Source: Protea cynaroides
Lineage: Eukaryota > Streptophyta > Magnoliopsida > Proteales > Proteaceae
Length of the DNA stretch: 64,000 nt
Assembly (NCBI GenBank): GCA_028583415.1
Contig: CM053271.1
Location: 92,336,584-92,400,583 of the forward strand
Direction of reading: 5' to 3'
The notes beneath the pieces were generated by a model. That model searched no databases and was not told where the DNA came from. It worked only from the letters and a program-made list of their open reading frames with translations. The translations under genes were made by a program, and so were the position numbers. Position 1 is the first letter of the stretch. Every line of letters begins with the position of its first letter. Of this stretch, positions 54,631-64,000 are shown piece by piece.

Positions 54631-56882
54631 TGTCACACCCCAATTCCACACTCTTCAGAATGGTGTGTTGAACCGCTAGCAAACCAACGGTTCAACCAGG
54701 ATCTCGGACTGACGATATCCGTTTTATCTAAACCTCATACATCCACATTCATAATCAGAATAAATACACAATAGCGGAAGTCTTATAGTAAAATGAACTG
54801 AGAATCTACTATGATATTAATATTTAAATAGTAAATTATTCTATGTCAACTAAGACATAAATAAATATCAAATACATGTCTTTACTAAATCCAAATAATG
54901 AAAATAACATCTAATCGAATACACATGAGTTGCACTCGCAAGAGGAGTCATGCGTATCCACTTCATCTTCAACTTCCATCGCTGCCATGTGCCCGTACAC
55001 TGGAGCATTGACATAATCTTCGACAATAGTACATGCATCATCAACTAAAAATATTCGACGTCGAGGGGGTGAGCACACATCATGGCTCAGTGAGCAAACA
55101 AAACAATGCAACAATACATATGCATGGAATCAATTCATATCTTTGGTCTGATTTAATGTTTGCAATATGCAATAGAAAGGTTTGGGTGGTCAAAGGTTAA
55201 CGTTTATTGACCCCTTCTCTATACACAAGTGTGTGACGCCACCTGAAGGTACGTTTATCATCGACTCACAAGCACCCAATTCATGAATTGTACAACAAAA
55301 GTTAACGTTTATTACTGTACAGTGCCATACCAACATGTAAGCTCCTGTTGGCGAGGGCTTTCAAATTGGGCTCGCAACTAACCAATCCTAATGCCAAACA
55401 GTGTATCCAAGGCCTCACCCCAGCATCCCTCAGAATGTCCATAGAGATAGAGCTAAGGCCCCCCGATAGAGTCAGAGACTACAAGGACCGAGACCACCTC
55501 CCCTGATACTCTACAACGTAATAGTTCTGCTAAAGTAATGGCGATACGACGATGCTAATGCACAAGACTTGAGTTAGAGATAGAGCTAAAGTGCTGAGGC
55601 CCAGCCTATGACACCCCCCTGATACTCGCTTGCATCAAGTACACCAACCACACACATACATTCACATGCCTATTCCTATCATCATCATCATTATCATGTT
55701 ATAAACAATAAAGTAAATATGCATGAACAATAAATAGAAATATCGGATGACATGTTGAATGCACATTACAAGCATGTTCGCATTGAATCAAGCATAGCAT
55801 TGGACTCAAGAAATAAAACAGTTTATTATTAACTAATTAGTTAAGAGTCTTGTTTCCTCACCTTAGCTTGCTAGTAGATCTTCTTTCAAGCTTTAGAATC
55901 ACTTTTCTATTGTTATTAAATTACTAGAAGACCTAATAAAGTCGATAAAATTTAATTAGAACTAATTCTGAATTTAAAAACCATGCTGTTAACTGGGGGT
56001 CAGAGCTAGAGTCTGAGTTTGATCGACCCTGGGTGCGACCACCCCTATTCTGGGCCTCTTGAACACTGGGGGTCGATGCTCAGGGTCTGGTAGGGTCGAT
56101 TGGCCATCGACCCCCCATGCGACCCCCTGTAGGTTTCGTCGATTTTTCTTCCTTCAGCCCATTCTTCGTGTTTGGGGTCCTATGGCTTGCTCCTACAGTC
56201 CATTCCACACATGTTCTATGGCCTAGAACCATGATTCATTCACCTATATGGCTTTCATGATTTCTCCCATGGTTTTCCATGAAAACCTAACCATGGGTTG
56301 ATGGTTTGGATTTCTCTGAGATCATACCCTCTTCATTATCTACTCTAAGGTCTTTAGAAACTCATGGAAATAGTATCCATACCTGAGAAGATTACTCCTT
56401 CTCTGCAACTCTTTTTTTTTGCTTTCTTCTCTTCTTCTTCTCTTCCTTCTCTTCTCTTTCTCTCAATTCAATTAGGGTTCTAAAAGGAGTGAAAGAGACT
56501 TAGGGACGTCTTATTTATAGAGTAGAAACTCTTAAAACAAGTCCCATTGAGATTAGGAAGGAATCCCATTGAAATTAGGAAAATTTCCTAATTTTTATTT
56601 TTACCGAGTACCGGGGGTCGATAGGGGGGTCGGAGATCCCGTCGACCCATGGTCCTTAAAATGTCCAACCCCCCATATAAAACTGGGGGTCTGACTTCTA
56701 TACTGGGGGGATCCGACCCTCCCTTGCTGGGTATGCGACCCTCCCCTTATTTAAGTGTTTTTGGGTCAGTTTAATACCTGGGATCGTGATCTCCTTCATG
56801 CACTTGGTCCATTTAGCTCAACCATGATGGGTAGACCTGGTTCAAGGTGGTAAGACCGGGTTAGTTTTATACGGGTCTTACA
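54631..56882 (-). repeat. 5' LTR of gypsy B
   Basis: Plus-strand TGTCACACCCC to GGTCTTACA, 2252 bp. Word clusters at about 55993-56130 and 56611-56750. TATAAATA at 56512-56519 (minus). The LTR frame at 54911-55070 (minus) reads VEDYVNAPVYGH to ECNSCVFD. The acceptor-like CAG is changed to CAT in this LTR. Confidence 0.93.
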
Positions 56883-56999
56883 GGGTTAACCCTGATTAAC
56901 CCTGATTTAGGGTTGGAATGACTCTGAGTGGCCCATAAACATACAACAAATTATCAAATAACATATATATAATATTTATAACTTAAAGATATAACAAAC

Positions 57000-57003
<4 letters not shown>

Positions 57004-57059
<56 letters not shown>
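57004..57059. repeat. (TA)n microsatellite, about 27 units
   Basis: Pure TA repeat inside hAT MITE 3. Confidence 0.95.
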
Positions 57060-57061
<2 letters not shown>

Positions 57062-60000
57062 TCGGGCTAGGTTGGGCTCAACCCAGGGGGTCAACCCTAA
57101 CCCAACCCAAACCTACCAGGATTGATCAAAATTTGAACCCTAACCCAAGCCTATCAGGGTTTGGGCCGGGTTCAACCCTGCCAGGGTTGAGAGCGGGTTT
57201 GGGCAGGTTCGGGTTGTCAGGGTAAAACTTGCACCCCTAATTCCAACTCAAACTCTTGATCTCCCTTTCATTAAAACACCCAACACCCTACGTGTGAGAA
57301 CTTTTCAAAATTCTAACACACATTTTGGAGAGAGAACGCGAAGAAAAGGTTAAAGGAAGAACAAAGAAGAAAAACCCCATTGAAGGTCCTCCCACAAGCT
57401 TTTCAATCTAGAACTAAGGAAAACAGCTCCTAGGTAAGTAACGAAATCCTATTCTAATGGTTACACTGTCAAACACTCAACCTCAAGGGGCATCCTCAAC
57501 CTCTGGTAATGTAGGAAACGTTCTCCCTCAATCATTAATGACCATTACAATCGAAATTATGAATGTTGATCAGATTTTACCAACCAATGTAAAGGTATGA
57601 ATTTTATTTGAATTATGAGGTTAGAACCCTAAACCAATGATGGGAACCATTCCCCAATAATTTACAAACCCTTGTAGACCCTCTGAAAGCATGTTAGTGA
57701 CAGACCAGAGAAATCAGAACAAAAGATGAAAAGTCCGAGCTCTTTGTGACTGTCTTGTCAATGGGACCAGTCGACCAAATGTGCTTGGTCCGCACAAGGT
57801 GATCGACTGCACGAACACAGAGAGGTGTTCCCTCTCTGTCTTGCCTCCATTCGGCCATTGGTGATTTCTCTCCATTGGTGATTTCTCTGACTTAGTGTAC
57901 TCACTAACACCTTAAGATACATGTTACGGACCATATAAAGTTGAAAATTCAAGTTGAATGTCTTCTTAAGAGGGTAGACACATACGGTTGCATAACCGAC
58001 ATTTACAGTTGATAACCGTACATGTGTATAATATATAGGAAGGGATTCAACCCCTAATATGTGATCCCACAACATTGTAAACTCTCTGTAAATATGACCC
58101 TAATGAGGTACAAGCCTCTGGAATCTAAATTGAACAAACCAAAGATAAAAACAATCGTCCAGTCGATTAAAGGTGACTGATCAACTGTACAATTGGTCAA
58201 CCACACCCATCAACCTCACATGACAGTAACTATATTTTATTTTGTTTTCTTCCACCATTAACCCTAAGACTTAACCAATTGAGCCTAGGACATTACCTTA
58301 AGATTAATGAGAATACCTTAGACCTATCTAAAGCATAAACAATTCAAAGCGTTAAGCATGTATCAACCGCAAATAAGTAAACTGGCATGGGAAACGAAGG
58401 GAACCACTCTATCTATGTCAGAGTAGTATATAGGTCACCATCACAGAGGGGATTAGCTTGACTAATTTTACTATTTTCCATGCGTGTGCTGTGTTTGCGG
58501 ATTGAATCTGATTTGATAACATGTCATCCAATATCTGTTATAATTGTCATGCATTTTTGCATAATATTTATATCTTTGATTTGATATCATATTGGATTGT
58601 ATAGTAACATAATTGTTTTGCATATGTTTGTATCCTAGTGGATCCAGATGGCTGGAATGGGACTGTTCATCTTGGTCCGTGAGCTATGGTATGGGTATCT
58701 GTGTTAGTAATATACATGGTTAGGTTATAACATCCCATGACTCGCAACCCTTGCCAAAAGGGGTTTAGGTATTATCATAGGCTTATATACAAGAGGTCTG
58801 GCCATTGAAAGGAGTGAACCGGATATGGGTTTGTGACCTTCCTTTAGTGTTTCCCTAACGAAACATAAGGATGATGTCTATTCGAAGTGCTCTTCCCAAT
58901 GGAGTGGACGTGTACCCAGAGAAGTATATATGTTGAGGCTTAGGATTAGATGCTAGGATGAAGCATATCTTGAGGAAATGCTAGTAGGTATATTGGTATA
59001 ACCCTTGGTATTTATCTTCATTCTTTGAGTAATGGATCGCATGCGGAGTGAACAATTGTGAGCCTTCTCCTCATCTGTGCTTGAAAATTCATTCTTGTGC
59101 TTGGTGTGTCTCAATACAGTGCATGCTTGCTCATAGACCAAACGACTAATAATGTATCCATGCATTTAAGTGCTTGTATGTGCTGAATTCCTTTTAATAC
59201 CACTCCTGTTCCTCCTCCCTCTATACCTCTACCCGATCCCCCTTTTCTCCATCCTGTCTAGCTCACCCCTGTCTAGCCCGCCCTTGTAACCCCACCTCCT
59301 ATCTAGCCCACCCCTCTGCCCTATCTTTACATTTTACCCCTTTTTGTTCCTTGATTTGCTTAGGCTCAGCCCACTTCCCCTTTTTTTATCTCTTGTCCTA
59401 TCCATCTCCCCCTTTATTTCACATCGTGTTCTAGCCCAGCCCACTTCACCTATATTACCGGTTTGTAGTTCTACTCGACCTTGTATATAAACTAGCAGGC
59501 TCAAAAACTTCATATGCTCTATTGCCATGGTTTCATCCATCCCAGTCCGACCCTGTTATTGTTCCTCTTACTACAGGTGCTACCCATCCCTTACACTTTT
59601 ATCTTCATTTATCTATTGCTTTTCCATTTGTGCATTACTTACTTCTATTTGTACCTAAGAGGAACCCCGGTCCTTTACCAAAGCAAATAAAGATCCATTG
59701 TAGCCAACTGCAATGGCTAATGAAATGGCAGCTTTAGAGTCTAACAATACTTGGACCGTTGAACAACTACCCTCTGGTAAACGTGCAATTGCTTGTAAAT
59801 GCGTGTATAAAATCAAACTTTAGGCTGATGGATATGTTGAAAGATATAAATTCCGCTTAGTGGCTAAGGGTTATACCCAATGCAAAGGTTTGTATTACCA
59901 TGAGATCTTTGCGCCCATAGCAAAACGTATGACCGTGCATTGTCTTATCACTCTTGCGGCCTCCAAAAAGTGGCCCCTTTTCCAACTCGATGTCAACAAT

Positions 60001-60399
60001 GCTTTCCTATATGGTGATTTGGATGAGGAAGTTTATATGACTATTCCTTCCGATTTTGCGAAACCCAAAACTGATCGTGATGGGTCTCTTATCACCAGGG
60101 TCTTAGTATATGTTAATGATATTGTCATCACATGCATGGAATAAATTGATCATATTACTTGGTTCAAATCTAATTTAATGCGACATTTTAAATTCAAAGA
60201 CTTAATTGTTCTTACATATTTTTTGGGTATCGAGGTTACCCATTTTGCCGCTAGTATACTTTTGACTCAACAAAAATACACTCTTGATATACTAGAGGAA
60301 TCCAGTTATTTTTGCTACAGGCATACACACTTTCCTATGGAGCAGCATTTAGAACTATTAGGGCCTTTATTATCGGATCCCTCTTCATATAGAGGATTG

Positions 60400-62483
60400 T
60401 GTTGGAACCTTGGCCAGTGTTGAGCAGTTCATGGGCAGTTCCAAGTGAGTTGTCATTGTTGGCAACCATGGTTTGCATATGTGTAATCTAGTGGCAGTAT
60501 GGGCAGTTTGATAATTTTCCAGTTCTCTAACTTGAAGAGGAAAGAAGAGGAAAGAAACAGAAGAGAGAGAAGATGAGGAGAGAGAAAAAGAGAGAGAAAG
60601 AAGAGAGAGAAGGAGGAGAGAGAAAGTGGGCCATGTGGGTCCCACATGGCATGGCTTGCCACCTTGGCACCAGCCCAGGACAGCATGGCCGAAGCCCGCG
60701 GCACCAAGCCAGCAGCAAGGCAGCATGGCCTGCTAGCCACCAGCCAGCCCCACAAGGCCAGCCAGCAACAAGCCTCGCAAGGCCAGCCCGCAACCAGCCT
60801 CGCAAGGCCAGCATGCAACTAGCCTCGCAAGGCCAGCACGTAGTCAGCCTCACAAAACCACCGTACAGTTGCAGTGGCTGGCTCCCGCAAGCCAGCAAGG
60901 CTCGCAGGGCCTAGCCGCACGCGTGGGCCCCAAGCCTCCGCAAGGCTCGAACAACATGCACTCAACCTGTTCGACGTTTTGCCGCAAAGAAATCCAAAAA
61001 GAAAAACTCTCTGGAAAAATTAGGATTTACAGGGCAATCTCACTCATTGACAAGGGTATTTTGGTTAAAATAAAAGTGTCAGATTCATCTTCAACGGCCC
61101 AGATTCGGCCACGGAGGCTATATCCCGATCTGACGAACTTCGAAAAGGCAGGATCCTATGTGTCGCTGGATCCGCGTCAAGATGCTCCCGCTAGCATTTG
61201 GATTGGTCGGAAGCAAGTTATAACGGTGCGGTGCGATGTATGGATGTGGCTCGATGTTTCACTGTGGCGCGCATGTGGTACACTAAGGCGCTTGATGCCT
61301 ATCCAGCGGCTATGATTGTCGCCGATCGCGCATGGCGTGATGGATCCAATCCAGCGGCCCAGGTGTCATCCCGCCTTCTTCGGTTCATCTAACGGCTTAT
61401 GTTATAAGATGCCGTTTGAACCAATCTAGACTTGACAACATCGTACGGCGGGACAGTGGCGGCGGCGCTATTATGTGTCGCAGTGCATGAATTAAATTGG
61501 GAAGATTCCATTTAGAATGTTTATATAGGCCGATCTTCTGTTGGCCATATCCCAACTGTCCTATCTCTGATTTGGGCGTATAAGATATCGATCTGAAGGG
61601 AATTTGAAAAGGAAGCTTTCCAAACCAGTTGGAGCTCGAGAAGAAGAAAAAAAAAGTACGAGTTTAGGGTAAAAACCTTGTTGGAGCTTCAATGAGCTGT
61701 GTATGACTTCCACTTACTCTGTGTGGCCTTTAATGCTTCATTGAAGCTAGGGTAGAGTACTGAGACAATGTATTGAGTGTCCAGTGGAGTCATGGTGATG
61801 AGGAATGACTTGTGTAGCAAATGAAAAGATCGATAAGCTTGCATAGTGAGCTCTACACTTGCTGTGAACAAGCCGGGAAGGTAACCTCAGACACAAACCC
61901 TCATAATGATGAATGTGATAAATGGGATGGGTTTGTAATTATTATATGCTTCATGTATATAGCCTGTCAAGTCAAGTCCTAATAGGTTTGTGGGTAGCAG
62001 CTCATATTCAAGTTGTAGTTTGTCTTACCTGGTGGTGTAGCACCTTGCTGTTGTAGCAGTCGAAAACTACCAATTAAAGTTGTGTATCGGGTATAATACG
62101 AAATCCTGGTTAGGGTATTACCCCGTAGACAAGCCATCACAATGAGTGATCGGTGAACCACGTTACATCTTGTGTTGTGAATGTATATGTGATTGTCTAT
62201 GTGTGTGGAATAGAAGTCTGTGTGCTACAGGTCTGGGTGTACACACTTGGAAGGCCAAGCCCTTGGTATGGATACCTGTGAGTGTGTGGTTGGTGTGTGC
62301 ACGAAATGTGTTTGACAAATTGGCAATAAGAAAAATCCATTTGACAGCTCAAGGCAGTACACAGTGAACAACAGCTCTTGACAGAAGTTTCTAAAGCAGT
62401 AGGCCAGATCATCTCAGTGGGATTATTTTTGAGGGTACTAATTCAGCCCCCCTCCCTCTCTCAGTGACTACCTGGGATCAACA
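60400..62483 (+). mobile_element. solo LTR 'H', 2084 bp
   Basis: TGTTGGAACC to GATCAACA, with the perfect 5-bp duplication GATTG (60395-60399 and 62484-62488). Removing it restores the copia frame. It contains a GA-rich block (60535-60625), a 25-bp tandem array and a possible coding-like GC-rich part. The family was not recognised; strand is arbitrary from the TG start. Confidence 0.88.
60747..60870. repeat. 25-bp tandem array in LTR H, five units
   Basis: Units start at 60747, 60772, 60797, 60822 and 60847, each beginning GCCTCGCAAGGCCAGC or a variant. This explains the long low-complexity frames seen on both strands. Confidence 0.88.
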
Positions 62484-63126
62484 GATTGGTTGGTCGACTC
62501 ATTTACTTGATGACGTCACAGTCCAACATCACTTATGCAGTTCATATTTTGAGTCAATTTATGCACCAACCCCATCTCCCTCACTTACAAGCTGCTCAAC
62601 AGGTCTTACAATATCTCAAAGGCTCTCTTAGCCTTGGCATTTTCATGTCTGCCACATCAGCACTATATATTTCAGCTTACTGCGATTTTGATTGGGCTAG
62701 CTGCCCTTACACCTGTCCATCTATCACCGGCTATATTACATTCCTTTGCTCCAATCCTCTATCATGGAAAACCAAGAAATAGACCACCATATCCAAGCAA
62801 TGGCAGCCGCCTCATGTGAGCCTACTTGGTTGGATTCCTTGTTTTTAGATCTTGGGATCTCTCATCCAATTCCTATGTGCCTACATTATGACAACCAAGT
62901 GGCCCTACACATTGCGGCTAATCCTGTTCTTCATGAGTTGCACCAAACACCTTGAACTAGACTATCACCTCATCCGTGAGAAAATTCAATTTGACTCATT
63001 TAAACCAGTCATGTGCCCATGGCTATACAACCAGCTAATATTTTTACTAAGGCATTGGGCCACACTTCTTTTCAACCTCTAATTGGCAAGCTGGGTCTTT
63101 CTCTCCTTTTCCAGCTTTAGGGGGCG

Positions 63127-63303
63127 TGTTACACATCATCACCTATGGTGCCAAATCAGAAACTACAATGCCACTTGGCCTCTTTGTAGCTATTATGCTT
63201 TAGTTAAATTTCATTTCAATTCCATCTTTGTCCTCTATATAAAGGATAACTTTACTGTTTGCAATTACCTTACATTTTATCAGTCAAGTTGTGGTTTTTA
63301 ACA
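63127..63303 (+). repeat. 3' LTR of copia remnant 2
   Basis: TGTTACACATC to TTTTTAACA, 177 bp, directly after a G-rich purine tract; a TATATAAAGG box at about 63237. Confidence 0.7.
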
Positions 63304-63311
63304 GTCTATTA

Positions 63312-63667
63312 TGTTAGGGATGAACGCTTAACCACGAGAAAGAGACGAAGATCAAGCAATCGTACAACACAGGATTTGATGTGGTTTAGCATCCAAATCG
63401 GAATGTCTACCTCCACTACAAAGAAACAAAGATTCTTTATTGCCAAGAAAACTCTCTATAATTCTGTCCACCTGACAAAGTGTCCTCCTTTGCTCAGACC
63501 TTACCTAGATTTTTCCACATAGAGACAATAGATAGGGAAACCTAGAAACCCTAAGCCCACCATAATTATAAGTTTACCCCCGTACATATAATAGACTCAT
63601 ACCCTAATACAAATACTACCCCTTATAATTACGTGGATCTCACAGAATACAAGACACCAACCTAACA
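63312..63667 (-). repeat. LTR of a third copia element, minus strand, runs off the window
   Basis: TGTTAGGG to CTAACA on the plus strand. Next to it, on the minus strand, GCCAGGTGGAGATT is a typical copia purine tract, so this is the 3' LTR of a minus-strand element whose body lies beyond the window. Confidence 0.65.
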
Positions 63668-64000
63668 AATCTCCACCTGGCTTAGATTCTGCAAACCACC
63701 TTGAAGAAAACTTGTCGATGTTGATTCTGTAAATCCGTCTCTGCCAAACCGCTACACCCAAACCAGCATCGCCCACACCCCGTCCGGGTGTCTCGTACAA
63801 CTCACCGATGCACGATGTGAGGTGTCTCCATCTCTCCCATTGCTGCAGCATCACCGGAGAGATCACTTCCACTCACAAAATCTTAAGCAAAAGATATTCG
63901 CTTCTTCCCAGATTTGCACTTGTTCATAACTTGAACTTCTTGCATCTTCTGTCTTCCATCTGTACTCCTTGCTTGAGTTCCAATAGAAGTACCATCTGTT
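63668..64000 (-). mobile_element. 3' part of copia element 3, partial
   Basis: The minus-strand region upstream of the purine tract. No reading frame with a clear copia motif could be recognised in the 330 bp available. Confidence 0.35.

Larger units (their letters stand above)
45051..56882 (-). mobile_element. Ty3/gypsy element 'B' (Tekay/Del-like), near complete, minus strand
   Basis: 11.8 kb with LTRs of 2284 and 2252 bp and the perfect 5-bp duplication GGGTT (45046-45050 and 56883-56887). Primer-binding site, gag, protease, RT, RNase H, integrase, chromodomain-like tail and purine tract are present in order on the minus strand. The leader between the primer site and gag is about 2.6 kb and contains an oppositely oriented gene. 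Multiple stops and an RT frameshift make this copy non-autonomous. Confidence 0.96.
44856..57239. mobile_element. hAT-type MITE 3, split by gypsy B
   Basis: Ends TAGGGCTACAA and TTGCACCCCTA with the perfect 8-bp duplication ATTCCAAC (44848-44855 and 57240-57247). Without gypsy B it is about 547 bp. It is rich in GGGTTGGGC/CCCTAACCC words and holds the (TA)n tract at 57004. Confidence 0.88.
44387..59190 (+). mobile_element. Tekay-like LTR 'G', host of the MITE and gypsy B nest
   Basis: Starts TGTAAGATCCG like solo LTR D. It continues after the nested insertions (57248 on) with a GA-rich leader (57330-57380), a donor-like CTCCTAG/GTAAGT (57434) and an ACATGTCATCCAATAT word (58520) as in A. It has TTGGTCGA-type words at 44612-44660 and 57766-57810. 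The usual GGGGTGTGACA end was not found; it seems truncated where copia 2 begins. Confidence 0.5.
59640..63125 (+). pseudogene. copia 2 reverse transcriptase / RNase H remnant
   Basis: RT shows MANEMAALESNNTW, KFRLVAKGYTQ and FQLDVNNAFLYGDLDEEVYM. An internal deletion removes the SLYGLKQ block, and the catalytic box reads YVNDIV, with asparagine in place of the first of the paired aspartates. The connection is FLGIEVTHF and QQKYTLDIL. After the inserted LTR the frame resumes exactly (SSYRG then LVGRLIYL), with QVLQYLKGSLSLG and a diverged RNase H. Frameshifts follow 62780; the C-terminus has ANIFTKALG in another frame. Confidence 0.85.
59190..63303 (+). mobile_element. Ty1/copia remnant 2, split by solo LTR H
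   Basis: Begins in a proline-rich linker typical of the integrase-RT junction (TPVPPPSIPLPDPPF), runs through RT and RNase H and ends in a purine tract (TTTAGGGGGCG) and LTR. No 5' LTR, gag or integrase was found. A 2.1-kb solo LTR interrupts it at 60400. Confidence 0.8.

Noticed and set aside
60453..60914. Long alanine/leucine/serine-rich frames on both strands
   Set aside because: Created by the 25-bp tandem array and GA-rich block of solo LTR H.
63672..63872. Minus-strand frame as a host gene
   Set aside because: Lies directly upstream of a copia purine tract and LTR, so it is most likely the 3' end of element 3.

Overview
This window looks like nuclear DNA from a repeat-rich angiosperm. 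No bacterial-type operons, rRNA or tRNA genes were found. Almost everything is plant transposable elements: Ty3/gypsy elements of the Tekay/Del type, Ty1/copia remnants, hAT-, Mutator- and Harbinger-type MITEs, satellites, and a few broken host-gene pieces. The species cannot be named from the sequence.

Layout. 1-1409: internally deleted copia remnant. 4184-4273: apparent last exon of a PEX6-like AAA-ATPase with a poly(A) signal. 5124-5690: candidate copia LTR followed by repeated primer-site-like units. 9.7-23.2 kb: a nest in which a diverged Tekay-like LTR (E) seems to hold solo LTR C (itself holding a hAT MITE) and a Mutator-like element (itself holding deleted gypsy element A). 23242-23589: DEG7-like protease pseudogene. 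25.8-33.4 kb: MITEs, two tandem arrays, and solo LTR D inside a foldback MITE. 34.3-35.3 kb: another solo LTR. 37-44.3 kb: two Mutator-like elements flanking a decayed tandem cluster of TIR-domain genes. 44.4-59.2 kb: LTR G holding a hAT MITE, which holds near-complete gypsy element B. 59.2-63.3 kb: copia remnant holding solo LTR H. 63.3-64 kb: LTR of a third copia element running off the window.

Ten of the insertions have matching target-site duplications, so their boundaries and relative order are fairly secure.

The most interesting system is gypsy element B and its relatives. B carries gag-pol on the minus strand and, between gag and its 5' LTR, an oppositely oriented gene (53007-54350) with its own apparent 5' intron. 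Arrays of a short GGGGGTCGA-type word occur twice in each LTR and again at the start of the antisense gene. Related LTRs in the window keep the GGTCG core but change its flank (GTGTGGTCG, TATGGTCGA, TTGGTCGAC, and a more distant GGTCCGGT form). This resembles a rapidly evolving, self-specific binding-site system such as the anti-silencing systems known from VANDAL transposons; that comparison is inference. B also shows an apparent 69-bp intron between gag and protease, and the LTRs share an apparent 1.4-kb internal intron ending at a conserved short reading frame.
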